From contig NZ_PJRT01000007.1 in assembly GCF_002858935.1 (NCBI RefSeq), forward strand, positions 1 through 64,000: DNA of 64,000 bases. Reading direction: 5' to 3'. Positions 8,091 to 17,328 of the stretch are shown here, piece after piece. The notes under the pieces were generated by a model, which saw nothing but the letters and a program-made list of their open reading frames with translations, ran no database searches and had not been told where the DNA came from. Every line of letters starts with the position of its first letter. The first letter of the stretch is position 1. This stretch comes from Pantoea endophytica (GTDB taxonomy: Bacteria > Pseudomonadota > Gammaproteobacteria > Enterobacterales > Enterobacteriaceae). Made by a program: the position numbers and the translations under genes.

Positions 8091-10525
8091 GGTGAAATCC
8101 CTGACGGTGAATTATCCGCGCTGCTCACCGCAGAGCCTTGCGGTGGCGGTGGCAGCGGGCAGGTAAGCGGTCCGTAAGTTTCCAGCGCTTTTGGCTGCCC
8201 GTCGGCGATAGCCAGTTGCGTATCGCAGCTGCGTCCATCCGGCGTCACCACATGAATCGGGTTATTAGCACCGAGATCTTCCATCCACACAATGCCGTCC
8301 CAGCCGACATATTCGGTGGCCTGATTCGGACGTAACACCTGGCTGGAAATCGGCAGCGGCTGATGATTGCTGTCATGCAGTACCACGCTGGCGGCGCGCA
8401 GACGCTCCACCGGGAAATTGAGCAGGTAGCCACTTTTGCGCTTCACCGCAAAGCGTTGTTCAACCTTCGGCGCGGTGCGATCGGCGGGCAGATCCAGCGT
8501 ATCGATATCGTACTTCGCACCGTAATAGCTGCTGATCGATGGCACCAGCAGATAGCCTTGTTTATCGGTGCGGCCCATGGTCTGGTTCTCATAACGCACC
8601 GTTACGTCGGGATAATCAGTTTTCACCACCACAAAGGCATCGTTGATGTCATTGGCAGCGAACACGCGGTTATCCATCAATACCACCGAGCCGGTAAAAT
8701 CGGCCCATTGCGTGGTGTTGTCGTTATCGCCGTAGAAACCGGCTGAGGTATCAATTTTGTTATTGCGATAACGCAGGCTGCCCTGGCGATAATCGCCGCT
8801 GTCGCTGGCCTGATTAGCCCAGGCCGCATCCCAGGAGAAGCCACCGTCGGTTGGCATCGCGCGCGACACATACAGACGCTGGCTGTTATTGCCCTCCTGA
8901 TCGCGTTCCGTACTTACCGAGGCGCTGCTCTGTTCGCCGAACGGGATGATCAGCGAAATGGCGCCGCTCCAGTTACCCTGATCCTGATCGCGGCTGGCGG
9001 AGATATACAGGCTGCTGTTGCCCCACAGATTTTTACTCCACGACAGATTCAGTAAACGGGTGCGGTCACCGTTGCCGCCGGAGATATCAAAATAAGCCAG
9101 GCCAAGGCTGCCGTAGTCACTTAGCGACACGCTGGCGGTGTATTGCGCGCTGCGTCGCGCCAGCGAGTAACTGGTGTTCGCGCTGTCGCCACGGCTGCCG
9201 ACCAGCGCGAGATTCCCGAAATCGACGCTGCGAATGATGTGCTGGGTTCCCAGGCTGAACCAACTATTGTTGTACTGATAGCCCCAGCTGTATTGCGTGC
9301 CGGGATTACCGTCCATCTGGCTCTGCGCCAGCGCGCCATTCACCACGCCAAAACTGCCCAGTTTCAGCAATCCACCCGCGCCGCCCATCGCCACGCTGTC
9401 GCTGCCTTCCGCATGGCTCTCCAGCGTCAGCCAGTCGTTCAGCCCGTAGCGATAGGAGCCGCTGGCCGCCGCTGCGCCATAATCAAAATTGCTTATGCCG
9501 TAGTTTTCGCGCATCGCACCGGCGGAGAACGAGTAATCGGATAATCCGGTTTTCAGCAAGCTGCTGGAGACGTAAAACGGCAGCGTGGTGGTGACTTGTC
9601 GGCCCACCGCATCGGTGGTGGTGATCACTGCATCGCCGGCGCCGTTAACGAAAGGGACATTGGTGAGCGACCACGGGCCCGGTTGCACGTCGGCCTGTGT
9701 GCTGCGATAGCCATTGATAAACAGATCGACCGAAGAGGGCACCGCCGCCTGGCCGGAAAAGGCGGGCAGCGGATAGGTCACCAGATCCGGCCGTACGCTG
9801 AAGTCGCGGCCAATCTGCACGCCACCCAGCCGCACGCTGTTGCTCCAGCTCAGCGCATCAGTAACCAAATCCCCGGCGCGCCAACTGATCGCTGCGTTCT
9901 CGTTTTCATTACTGAACCACGTATCGTAGCGGATATAGCCTTCCTGCTGACCGGCAACGCCACCTTCCAGTTGCTGCACGTAAACGCCGTTGGTAGAAAA
10001 CTGACCAGCCGGGCCAAACAAGCGCAGTTCGTTCCAGCTGGAGAGGCGCGAACCGGCGTTATCGGTACGGGTGGCGTAAAAGTCATAGTTGAGCAGCGCG
10101 CCATTGCTGGCGCGACCGGGAAAGCGCGGTGCATTCTGTAACTGGCCAATGGTTTGACCCGGCAGCCAGGCAGGTGGCACCGTCAATAACAGGCGCTGGC
10201 GTCGTTCGTCATACTCCACTTTCGCTCCGCTGAGTTGATTGACATCGATCTGCTGGCCTTGCAGTTTCTCGGCCGGAATACCGGCGCGTTGCAGATCGCC
10301 GCGTCGCAACCAGAAATCACCATTCTTACGTTCAACCGGCACGATGTCGCCACGTTCGCCCTGATTCACCACCAGTTCCAGCATGTATTGCTGACCGCTG
10401 GCATTATTCTCCAGCGCAGGCGGCGGTGGCAATTCGGAGAAGGTCTCCGCGCTGCTACTCATCGGACTGATACAAAGCACGCTGGCGACGGCCAGCGCGC
10501 AGGGATGCGGCGTAAACTTCATCAA
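8087..10525 (-). CDS. Fimbrial outer-membrane usher, Csu type
   Basis: An 812-residue usher that forms the outer-membrane pore for pilus subunits. A signal peptide ends near SSSAETF. The N-terminal domain contains YMLELVVNQGERGDIVPV. A beta-barrel follows, with a plug and motifs such as GAGDAVITTTDAVGRQVTT, then C-terminal domains with a disulfide near GRSCDTQLAI. It overlaps the chaperone gene upstream and the tip gene downstream by 4 bp each, indicating translational coupling. The Csu assignment rests on the neighbouring SCPU subunits. Confidence 0.92.
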   Translation of the reverse strand: MMKFTPHPCALAVASVLCISPMSSSAETFSELPPPPALENNASGQQYMLELVVNQGERGDIVPVERKNGDFWLRRGDLQRAGIPAEKLQGQQIDVNQLSGAKVEYDERRQRLLLTVPPAWLPGQTIGQLQNAPRFPGRASNGALLNYDFYATRTDNAGSRLSSWNELRLFGPAGQFSTNGVYVQQLEGGVAGQQEGYIRYDTWFSNENENAAISWRAGDLVTDALSWSNSVRLGGVQIGRDFSVRPDLVTYPLPAFSGQAAVPSSVDLFINGYRSTQADVQPGPWSLTNVPFVNGAGDAVITTTDAVGRQVTTTLPFYVSSSLLKTGLSDYSFSAGAMRENYGISNFDYGAAAASGSYRYGLNDWLTLESHAEGSDSVAMGGAGGLLKLGSFGVVNGALAQSQMDGNPGTQYSWGYQYNNSWFSLGTQHIIRSVDFGNLALVGSRGDSANTSYSLARRSAQYTASVSLSDYGSLGLAYFDISGGNGDRTRLLNLSWSKNLWGNSSLYISASRDQDQGNWSGAISLIIPFGEQSSASVSTERDQEGNNSQRLYVSRAMPTDGGFSWDAAWANQASDSGDYRQGSLRYRNNKIDTSAGFYGDNDNTTQWADFTGSVVLMDNRVFAANDINDAFVVVKTDYPDVTVRYENQTMGRTDKQGYLLVPSISSYYGAKYDIDTLDLPADRTAPKVEQRFAVKRKSGYLLNFPVERLRAASVVLHDSNHQPLPISSQVLRPNQATEYVGWDGIVWMEDLGANNPIHVVTPDGRSCDTQLAIADGQPKALETYGPLTCPLPPPPQGSAVSSADNSPSGISP

Positions 10526-11223
10526 CGCGCGGCCGCGCTGCTCCAGTGACCTTTATTCATTTCGGCCGACAGCTCACCGCTCACGCTGCGGGTTAACGGC
10601 CAGCGATGGCTGCTGTTGGCCAGCACATAGCCAAACAAGCCGTTGCCCATTTTGCGTCCGCCAATGGTGACGTTACTTAAGCGCGCGTGGCCATTACCGC
10701 GATTAGTCAGCTCCAGCCAGCGTTTGCCGCCGCTGTTCACTTCCTGCCAGCTCAGCTGCGGTTTTGCCGTGTCGCGCGTCACGCCGCTGCCGTAGATGAA
10801 CAGCGGCACCGAATAGCGCATCTGGAAAGTGAGTCCGGCCTGATTCTCGCCTGGCGTGCGCGGCGTAGGGATCTCATCCAGCACCACGCGAAAGGCCACT
10901 TCACGTCCGGCTTCAGGTGGCGTTTGCTTAATTAAACGCACCAGCTGCTTCTGCCCTGGCTCGAGGCGCACCATCGGCGGGCTCGCCACCACTTGCTGCT
11001 GGGTTTGATACTGCTCCTGGCCGTTAACCTGCTGCCAGCTGAAGATGCGCACCTGCATCATGGTGGTGGCATTGCCGCGATTCTCCAGCCACAGCTCGCT
11101 GGCTTTATCTTCCGGATCAATCGCCGGATCGATCGGCCACACCATCAGCGAATTGGCGGCGTGCACCGCAGGCGTTAGGGCCACAAATAACAACAGGATC
11201 AGGGCGCGCAGGTTCATCATCAT
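10522..11223 (-). CDS. Periplasmic fimbrial chaperone, Csu type
   Basis: A 233-residue PapD-like chaperone with a signal peptide (LILLLFVALTPAVHA) and two Ig-like domains. Characteristic residues include the subunit-binding pair Arg and Lys in the N-terminal domain and the block VRLEPGQKQLVRLIKQ in the G1/F1 region. It caps SCPU subunits by donor-strand complementation and delivers them to the usher. It starts 21 bp after the minor subunit gene and overlaps the usher gene. Three consecutive Met codons occur at the start; the first is used here. Confidence 0.92.
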   Translation of the reverse strand: MMMNLRALILLLFVALTPAVHAANSLMVWPIDPAIDPEDKASELWLENRGNATTMMQVRIFSWQQVNGQEQYQTQQQVVASPPMVRLEPGQKQLVRLIKQTPPEAGREVAFRVVLDEIPTPRTPGENQAGLTFQMRYSVPLFIYGSGVTRDTAKPQLSWQEVNSGGKRWLELTNRGNGHARLSNVTIGGRKMGNGLFGYVLANSSHRWPLTRSVSGELSAEMNKGHWSSAAAR

Positions 11224-11244
11224 TCCTCCTTTTAAGTGACGCCA

Positions 11245-11754
11245 TCACCAACTCAGCGTGACGGTTAAAGTGTCGGTATAGGTCCCGGCGCGCGTGGGGC
11301 CGGGCAGCGTTAATAAGCCGTAAATCGGCAACGTGATGTTGTTGGCATTGCTGTAGCTCAGCGCCATCGGGCTATTCACCGGAATAGCCGTGGTGTGTGC
11401 CGCATTGGTATACAGGCTGTACGCCACGGTATTGGTGTTACTGGTGTGTTTGAGATTGCGCGTGGAGGTGTAATGACTGCCGCCGTTGATGCTCATACTC
11501 ACGGCGGTGCCTGGCGTGCAGGCGAGCGTGATGGTGGTGCTTTGCACATAGCTGGCGCTGACGCTGCTTGCGGCCACGCCAGATTGGGTACCAAAATTAA
11601 GCGTGCCAAATACCCCGGTATTGGTTCCGGAGACAACACAGCCTGCCACTACTGATGCTGAAACCTGAAACGTTGCGGTCGGCAACCCCCAGGCGGAGAC
11701 GCTCCCTATCAGCAGGGCAAGGCCGCCTGCACTGTGCACCCAACGCTGCACCAC
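11245..11754 (-). CDS. Spore coat U domain pilus subunit (minor subunit)
   Basis: A 169-residue secreted SCPU-domain protein with a signal peptide (GGLALLIGSVSAWG), two cysteines in VVAGCVVSG and ITLACTPG, and the C-terminal strand TYTDTLTVTLSW. The start is GTG at 11754 after GGGAGG. It is the second gene of the operon, 23 bp after the major subunit gene, in the position of CsuA/CsuB minor subunits. Confidence 0.85.
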   Translation of the reverse strand: MVQRWVHSAGGLALLIGSVSAWGLPTATFQVSASVVAGCVVSGTNTGVFGTLNFGTQSGVAASSVSASYVQSTTITLACTPGTAVSMSINGGSHYTSTRNLKHTSNTNTVAYSLYTNAAHTTAIPVNSPMALSYSNANNITLPIYGLLTLPGPTRAGTYTDTLTVTLSW

Positions 11755-11777
11755 GGCCTCCCTGATTATCCTTTCCC

Positions 11778-12353
11778 TCAGTAATTCACCGCCACGTTGA
11801 TGGTGTCGGTGTAGGTCCCTGCCGGAATCAAGGGGTTAAACCCGCCGCCCACAACCTGACCGTAAATGGCGTAGTTGGTCCCGAGTGTGGGATCGGTGGT
11901 ACCACTGGCAGCGATATTGGTGTTGTTGGCGATGGCGGTAGTGAATGCGGCGTCGCTATACAGCGTATAGGCAATGCCTTGCGTATTGTTGGAGCCGAGG
12001 ATCAGGTAGCGTGGCTGGCCACTCACCGTGCCGTAAACGGTCGCCGGTGCAGCGTTGCTGCTGGTGACCTGCACGTTGAAAGTTTGTCCGGTGGTGCAGC
12101 GAACAAAGATGCCGTTACCTGCTGCGCCAACCAGGGTGGCATTGAGTGTATCAAAAGTGGCTGCGCTGCTACCAAAGTTCAGGGTACCGAAGTTCACTCC
12201 CGCCGTTGCCGATTGACCGTTCACCAAACAACCGGTGGTCAGCGTCAACGTCGCATTGATGGTTCCCGTTGTGGTGGCGGCAAAAACAGCATGAGGTGCC
12301 AGTGCGGCGCTTAGGCTAGACGCCACAAGAAAAAGCTTGAGTTTCATAATCAT
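11778..12353 (-). CDS. Spore coat U domain major pilin, CsuA/B-like
   Basis: A 191-residue secreted SCPU subunit with a signal peptide ending AVFA before ATTTGTINA. Cysteines lie in TTGCLVNG and IFVRCTTG, FGTLNFG motifs follow, and the C-terminal strand is TYTDTINVAVNY. As the first gene of the five-gene operon it is the likely main rod pilin. The operon has three SCPU genes, whereas the Acinetobacter csu locus has four, so one minor subunit is missing relative to that model. Csu pili are archaic chaperone-usher fibres used in biofilm formation on abiotic surfaces. Confidence 0.85.
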   Translation of the reverse strand: MIMKLKLFLVASSLSAALAPHAVFAATTTGTINATLTLTTGCLVNGQSATAGVNFGTLNFGSSAATFDTLNATLVGAAGNGIFVRCTTGQTFNVQVTSSNAAPATVYGTVSGQPRYLILGSNNTQGIAYTLYSDAAFTTAIANNTNIAASGTTDPTLGTNYAIYGQVVGGGFNPLIPAGTYTDTINVAVNY

Positions 12354-12895
12354 TCCTTACTGATTATCCAAGGTCAGTGCTTTTTCACCTGGTCATACAT
12401 TTATGGAAATACATCCGAAATCAAACAAGAGCCGCAATGGACTCGACAGCGTAAGCGCCTGCCGCCTAAGAAAATTCCTGGATGGCGGATTAATGATTTA
12501 TATCAGTTTTCTTTACTATAGATCAGCAAATTGGCCCCTGTATGCAGATGGTTCAATTTTTCCCTAATCAATTCACACTTTTCGCCGATAACTCAGTAAT
12601 CACAAGGGGTAGCGAGCGGTTAAAAAAACTAAATAGACGATGATTTCACCCTCTACCGCGCGCTTCGGTTCAATGTTATGTTCGTGCATTAATCAGATAT
12701 TATTAATTTTTCGCTTAACGACTGACGATGAAAATAAAAAAAATCCGCACGACAACTCCAGATTTTTCTGGACCAGTTCTGTATTGAACTGCGCCGCAGG
12801 GGGACATTTATCGCCCTTGATCGGCGCTTTATCATTCTTGTTTTGTTTTGACGACACCGCACCCGCTCCGCAGCGGGTGGAGTTTAGGAGCGCAC
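12354..12895. other. Divergent control region between Csu operon and MHYT gene
   Basis: About 540 bp, AT-rich in the middle, hold no convincing gene; the open frame there lacks conserved features. It must contain the promoters for the minus-strand pilus operon and the plus-strand c-di-GMP gene. At 12861-12878 a 7-bp hairpin with arms ACCCGCT and AGCGGGT and a CCGC loop sits 7 bases before the Shine-Dalgarno AGGAG (12886-12890) and could influence ribosome access. Confidence 0.6.
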
Positions 12896-14998
12896 ATGCT
12901 GCTGGTTACCTGGGATAGCGTTCTGGTTACCGTTTCACTGATCGTGGCCTTCATTGCCGCGTTCACCGCCTTAGATACCGCCGGGCGCGTGGCCGTTTCA
13001 CGCGGTTATCTGGCAACACTGTGGTTGATCGGCGGGGGCACCGCGATGGGCATCGGCGTGTGGGCAATGCACTTTATTGGCATGCTGGCGATGATGATGC
13101 CAATGACCATGCGCTACAACGTCGAGCTGACCGCCTTCTCATTGCTGGTGGCGATTATCAGCGCCATCTTCGCCTTTGCGCAGGGCGTGCAGGGCAGTCA
13201 TCTCACCCGACGCCGCTTAATTCGCGGCACCCTTATCATGGGAAGCGGCATCATTGTCATGCACTACCTCGGCATGAACGCGCTGATGATTGCCACCCCG
13301 ATTTACTGGAATCTGCCGCTGGTGGCGCTCTCGGTGCTGATTGCCTACGCAGCATCAGGTGCGGCGTTATGGCTGGCGTTTCATCTGCGCCAGGGCGAAA
13401 GCCTGCTGCTGCTGCGCGCCTGTGCAGCACTGGTGATGGGCATTGCGATTGCCGGCATGCATTACACCGGCATGGCGGCAGCAGAATTCGTTATGCCGGT
13501 GAGCATGCAACATCACGGCGCCAGCGAAGAGGGAATGGCGGTGTGGGTCACGATTATCACGCTGAGCATTCTGGGGCTGATGTTGCTGATATCGATGCTG
13601 GATGCGCAACTGCGTGCCGCGCGTCTCGCTGCCAAACTCAAGCGCGCCAACAGCGAGCTACGTCAGCTGGCGATGCATGACAACCTCACCGCGCTGCCAA
13701 ATCGCGTGATGCTGGAGCAGCAACTCACCACGGCGATCAAGCAGGCGACGCTGCAGGATGAAAACTTCGCGCTGATGTTCATGGATCTGGATGGTTTCAA
13801 AGCCATTAACGACACATGGGGCCATCACGTTGGCGACCGCTTGCTGATCGCGGTAGCCGATCGTTTGCGCGATGAACTGAGTGAGGAGATTCTTTTGGCG
13901 CGTCTGGGCGGCGATGAATTCGTCATACTGTGCCCGCAATTTCATCTGCATCAGGCCACCAAACTGGCGCAGCGTTTGGTTCAAATCATTGATGCGCCTT
14001 TCGAACTTGATCGCTATTCGCTGCGCGTCTCGCTCAGCGTCGGTATCGTTATCTTCCCGCTGCATGGTCGCAGCCAGCAGGAGCTGATGTTCAACGCCGA
14101 CTCCGCCATGTATCACACCAAACACAGCGGGCGTAACGGCTGGTGCCTGTTTGAACCGGCGATGAGCGCGGTGGCGCAGCATCAGTTGGCGCTGGCTAAC
14201 GATCTGTGGAACGCGCTGGAGTATCAGGAGATGCGCCTGTTCTATCAGCCAAAATTCCGCGCGGGCGGCACCGTATTGATGGGCTTCGAGGCGCTGCTGC
14301 GCTGGCAGCATCCGCGTCGCGGCCTGCTGATGCCCGATATGTTTCTGGCGCGCGCCGAGAAAACCGGGCAAATTGTCGCGCTGGGTAACTGGGTGATCAA
14401 TGAAGCCTGCCGCCAGCTGAAGCAGTGGCACGATGAAGGTAACGGCGACTGGACGGTATCGGTCAATCTCTCGGCTCTGCAGTTTCAGCAGCGTGATTTG
14501 ATTGAGAGCGTGCGCCAGGCATTGCAGCGCCATCAAATCCCTGACGGGGCGTTGATGCTGGAAATTACCGAGAACATTGCGATGCGCGATCCGCAGTTCA
14601 GCCAGCAGCGCATTGCCGAACTGCATCGTCTTGGGGTGAAAGTGGCGATTGATAACTTCGGCATCGGCTACGCCAACTTGCTGCACTTGAAACACCTCGA
14701 AGCCAGCGAGTTGAAAATCGACCGCGCCTTTATCAACAGTTTGCGCGCCGGCAGCGAAGACGCCACGGTAGTCACTGCGATGTTGACGCTGGCACAAACG
14801 CTTAACCTGCGCATGGTGGCGGAAGGGGTCGAAACCGAGGAGCAGCAGCGTTTGCTCACCGGGTTAGGCTTCGACACGCTGCAAGGTTATCTGCTCGGCA
14901 AGCCCACGCCAGCCGATCGCATCGGTGAATTTACCGCTGCGCTTGCGGTGCCGCTAGCCTTTAGCGATAACGTGGTGCCGCTGGCGGGCGCGCAATAA
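12896..14998 (+). CDS. MHYT-GGDEF-EAL c-di-GMP protein with altered EAL motif
   Basis: A 700-residue inner-membrane signalling protein; the start at 12896 follows AGGAG. The N-terminal MHYT sensor has about seven TM helices with MHFIGM, MHYLGM and MHYTGM repeats (about 1-245), proposed to bind a metal and sense a diatomic gas. The GGDEF domain has an intact GGDEF at about 338-342 and no RxxD inhibitory site. The EAL domain has EALLRW near 465, but the usual DDFGTGYSS is DNFGIGYAN at about 586, replacing the second metal-binding Asp with Asn. It is therefore probably a cyclase with weak or no phosphodiesterase activity. It is followed after 158 bp by a full-length paralogue. Confidence 0.9.
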   Translation: MLLVTWDSVLVTVSLIVAFIAAFTALDTAGRVAVSRGYLATLWLIGGGTAMGIGVWAMHFIGMLAMMMPMTMRYNVELTAFSLLVAIISAIFAFAQGVQGSHLTRRRLIRGTLIMGSGIIVMHYLGMNALMIATPIYWNLPLVALSVLIAYAASGAALWLAFHLRQGESLLLLRACAALVMGIAIAGMHYTGMAAAEFVMPVSMQHHGASEEGMAVWVTIITLSILGLMLLISMLDAQLRAARLAAKLKRANSELRQLAMHDNLTALPNRVMLEQQLTTAIKQATLQDENFALMFMDLDGFKAINDTWGHHVGDRLLIAVADRLRDELSEEILLARLGGDEFVILCPQFHLHQATKLAQRLVQIIDAPFELDRYSLRVSLSVGIVIFPLHGRSQQELMFNADSAMYHTKHSGRNGWCLFEPAMSAVAQHQLALANDLWNALEYQEMRLFYQPKFRAGGTVLMGFEALLRWQHPRRGLLMPDMFLARAEKTGQIVALGNWVINEACRQLKQWHDEGNGDWTVSVNLSALQFQQRDLIESVRQALQRHQIPDGALMLEITENIAMRDPQFSQQRIAELHRLGVKVAIDNFGIGYANLLHLKHLEASELKIDRAFINSLRAGSEDATVVTAMLTLAQTLNLRMVAEGVETEEQQRLLTGLGFDTLQGYLLGKPTPADRIGEFTAALAVPLAFSDNVVPLAGAQ

Positions 14999-15049
14999 AC
15001 AATTTTTAGTTTCTTCCCCATCGGAAGGTTTCATCGTTCAAAAACTCAT

Positions 15050-15070
15050 ATCGGCAGTTACGCTGCCGAT
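15050..15070. other. Hairpin between the two MHYT genes
   Basis: A perfect 8-bp stem, ATCGGCAG/CTGCCGAT, with a TTACG loop. No clear T-run follows, so it is a weak terminator candidate or an mRNA structure. Confidence 0.45.
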
Positions 15071-15156
15071 AATTCCTACAATAAAACCAATAGACCGCAC
15101 TTTTTTAACAACAACACCACAGCTGACTTACACCGGCTTTTACTTGGGAAATCACT

Positions 15157-17247
15157 ATGTTAGTGACTTCGTACGATTCGTTTACCGTCATCGTCTCGAT
15201 TCTGGTAGCGATGCTGGCCTCGTTTACTGCGCTTGATATGGCAGGGCGCGTGGCTTCCTCAACTGGCAAGGTGGCGCTGGTTTGGTTATTCGGCGGTGGA
15301 TTCGCTATGGGCGTGGGCATCTGGGCGATGCACTTCATTGGCATGCTGTCGATGAGCCTCGATATGGTCATGAGCTATGATCCCACGCTCACCGTCACCT
15401 CCATGGTGGTGGCGGTATTAGCCTCGGTTTTTGCGCTGTGGCTGGTGTGCTCAACGCCGACCTTGCCGTGGCTGCGACTGTGTGGAGGCGCTGTGGTGCT
15501 GGGTTCCGGCGTTGTAGCAATGCACTACACCGGCATGGCGGCGCTGATGTTTACGCCCGGCATCACCTGGAATTGGGGTTGGGTGGCGGCATCGGTGGCG
15601 ATTGCGCTGGTGGCCTCAGGCGCCGCGCTCTGGCTGGCGTTTAACCTGCGCGAAGGCCATGGCCGCGTCACCGCGCTGCGTTTAGGCGCCTCGGTGGTGA
15701 TGGGCTGTGCGATTGCCGGCATGCACTACACCGGCATGGCGGCGGCCAATTTCCCGATGCACAGCCATGCGACGCACATGGGCGTAAACAGCAACTGGCT
15801 GGCGGTGGTGGTGACGGTGGTGACGCTAGCGATCCTCGGCATTACTTTGCTGGTCTCAATGCTCGATGCACGTCTGCAAGCGCGCACCTCGATCCTCGCC
15901 CACTCGCTGGCGGAAGCCAACCGTGAGCTGGCACAGCTGGCGCTACACGATAACCTGACGCGTCTGCCTAACCGTATTTTGTTGGAAGATCGTCTGGAGC
16001 AAGCCCTCAATAAAGCCAACCGTGAGAAAACGCAGTTTGCGCTGATGTTTATGGATTTGGATGGCTTTAAAGCGGTAAATGACGCTTTTGGCCATCACGT
16101 GGGCGACAACCTGCTGATTGGCGTGACCGAGCGCATGACCGAACAGATGAAAGGGCACTACACGCTGGCGCGCATGGGCGGCGACGAGTTTGTGCTGCTG
16201 CTGGAAATTGATGAACCCAATGATGCCGCAGCGGTTGCTGATACGCTGGTGAAAGCGGTGGATCGCCCATTCGATATCTCGCGCTATGAGCTGGTGGTGT
16301 CGCTGAGTATTGGAATTGCGGTTTACCCTGGTGACGGCAAAGATGATCGCGAGCTGATGTTCAACGCCGATGCCGCCATGTATCACACCAAGAACAACGG
16401 CCGCAACGGTTACACCTTCTTCCAGCCGTCAATGAACACGCTGGCGCAGTCGCAATTGCAGCTGAACAACGATCTGTGGCAAGCGCTGGATAACGAAGAG
16501 TTACGCCTGTTCTATCAGCCAAAATATTGCGCGCCGAGCGGCCCGATCCTTGGCTTTGAAGCGCTGCTGCGCTGGCAGCATCCTTCACGCGGTTTACTGG
16601 CACCGGACGCCTTTCTGCCGATGGCGGAAAAGACCGGCATGATCATTAACATCGGCAACTGGGTGATCAACGAAGCCTGTCGCCAGCTGCGTGCCTGGCA
16701 TCTGCAGGGCCACCCGCACTGGTCGGTGGCGGTCAATTTGTCGGCTGTACAATTTGAGCAAAGCAATCTGGTGGAAACCGTCACCGAGGCGCTGGCGCAG
16801 CACCAGATTCCGGCTGAACTTTTGACGCTGGAAGTGACCGAAACCACGGCGATGCGCGATCCGGAAGAGAGCGTGCGTATCCTCACCGAACTCACCAACA
16901 TGGGCGTAAAAGCCTCGATTGATGATTTCGGCACCGGTTACTCCAGCTTGTTGTATCTCAAGCGGTTACCGGCCAGCGAGCTGAAAATCGATCGCGCTTT
17001 TGTTAATGAACTGCAGGCGCATTCGGAAGATGCCACCATCGTCTCCGCCATTGTGGCGCTGGCGCAGTCGTTGCATCTGAAAGTGGTCGCCGAAGGAGTA
17101 GAAACCCAGGATCAACAGGCGTTCCTCACCGGTTTAGGCTGCGATACGTTGCAGGGCTATTTGCTGGGTAAACCGGTGCCGCCGGAACGCATTGGCGAGT
17201 TGCCGAATTTTTATCAAGAAGAGTTAGCGCTGGAGCAGGTGCCTTAA
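15157..17247 (+). CDS. MHYT-GGDEF-EAL c-di-GMP cyclase/phosphodiesterase
   Basis: A 696-residue paralogue of the preceding gene with the same domain order. The MHYT sensor has MHFIGM and two MHYTGM motifs, GGDEF is intact at about 341-345, and the EAL domain has EALLRW near 468. Here the catalytic motif is canonical, DDFGTGYSS at about 589, with E-V-T-E and KIDRAF preserved, so phosphodiesterase activity is likely. The GGDEF domain also lacks an RxxD I-site. The neighbouring pilus operon suggests a role in the motile-sessile switch, but that is inference. Confidence 0.92.
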   Translation: MLVTSYDSFTVIVSILVAMLASFTALDMAGRVASSTGKVALVWLFGGGFAMGVGIWAMHFIGMLSMSLDMVMSYDPTLTVTSMVVAVLASVFALWLVCSTPTLPWLRLCGGAVVLGSGVVAMHYTGMAALMFTPGITWNWGWVAASVAIALVASGAALWLAFNLREGHGRVTALRLGASVVMGCAIAGMHYTGMAAANFPMHSHATHMGVNSNWLAVVVTVVTLAILGITLLVSMLDARLQARTSILAHSLAEANRELAQLALHDNLTRLPNRILLEDRLEQALNKANREKTQFALMFMDLDGFKAVNDAFGHHVGDNLLIGVTERMTEQMKGHYTLARMGGDEFVLLLEIDEPNDAAAVADTLVKAVDRPFDISRYELVVSLSIGIAVYPGDGKDDRELMFNADAAMYHTKNNGRNGYTFFQPSMNTLAQSQLQLNNDLWQALDNEELRLFYQPKYCAPSGPILGFEALLRWQHPSRGLLAPDAFLPMAEKTGMIINIGNWVINEACRQLRAWHLQGHPHWSVAVNLSAVQFEQSNLVETVTEALAQHQIPAELLTLEVTETTAMRDPEESVRILTELTNMGVKASIDDFGTGYSSLLYLKRLPASELKIDRAFVNELQAHSEDATIVSAIVALAQSLHLKVVAEGVETQDQQAFLTGLGCDTLQGYLLGKPVPPERIGELPNFYQEELALEQVP

Positions 17248-17257
17248 CGCCTTCATT

Positions 17258-17293
17258 CCCTCTCCCGCTTGCGGGAGAGGGTTAGGGTGAGGG
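17258..17293. repeat. REP-like palindrome between MHYT gene and mocR gene
   Basis: The palindrome CCCTCTCCCGC-TT-GCGGGAGAGGG is followed by TTAGGGTGAGGG. Reading through it would give a false N-terminal extension MRERVRVRE to the next gene. Confidence 0.85.
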
Positions 17294-17328
17294 AAACTAG
17301 CCGCCAAATCCTCTACATCGGAGTTCGG

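Noticed and set aside
12640..12918. 92-codon frame in the Csu/MHYT control region
   Set aside because: Overlaps the MHYT start, has no ribosome site and no recognisable domain.
13658..14797. 379-codon minus-strand open frame over the first MHYT gene
   Set aside because: It is a shadow of the GGDEF-EAL gene; no ribosome site or domain.
17269..17328. Longer N-terminus for the MocR protein (MRERVRVRE...)
   Set aside because: These codons are the palindromic repeat; the GTG at 17329 gives the family start.
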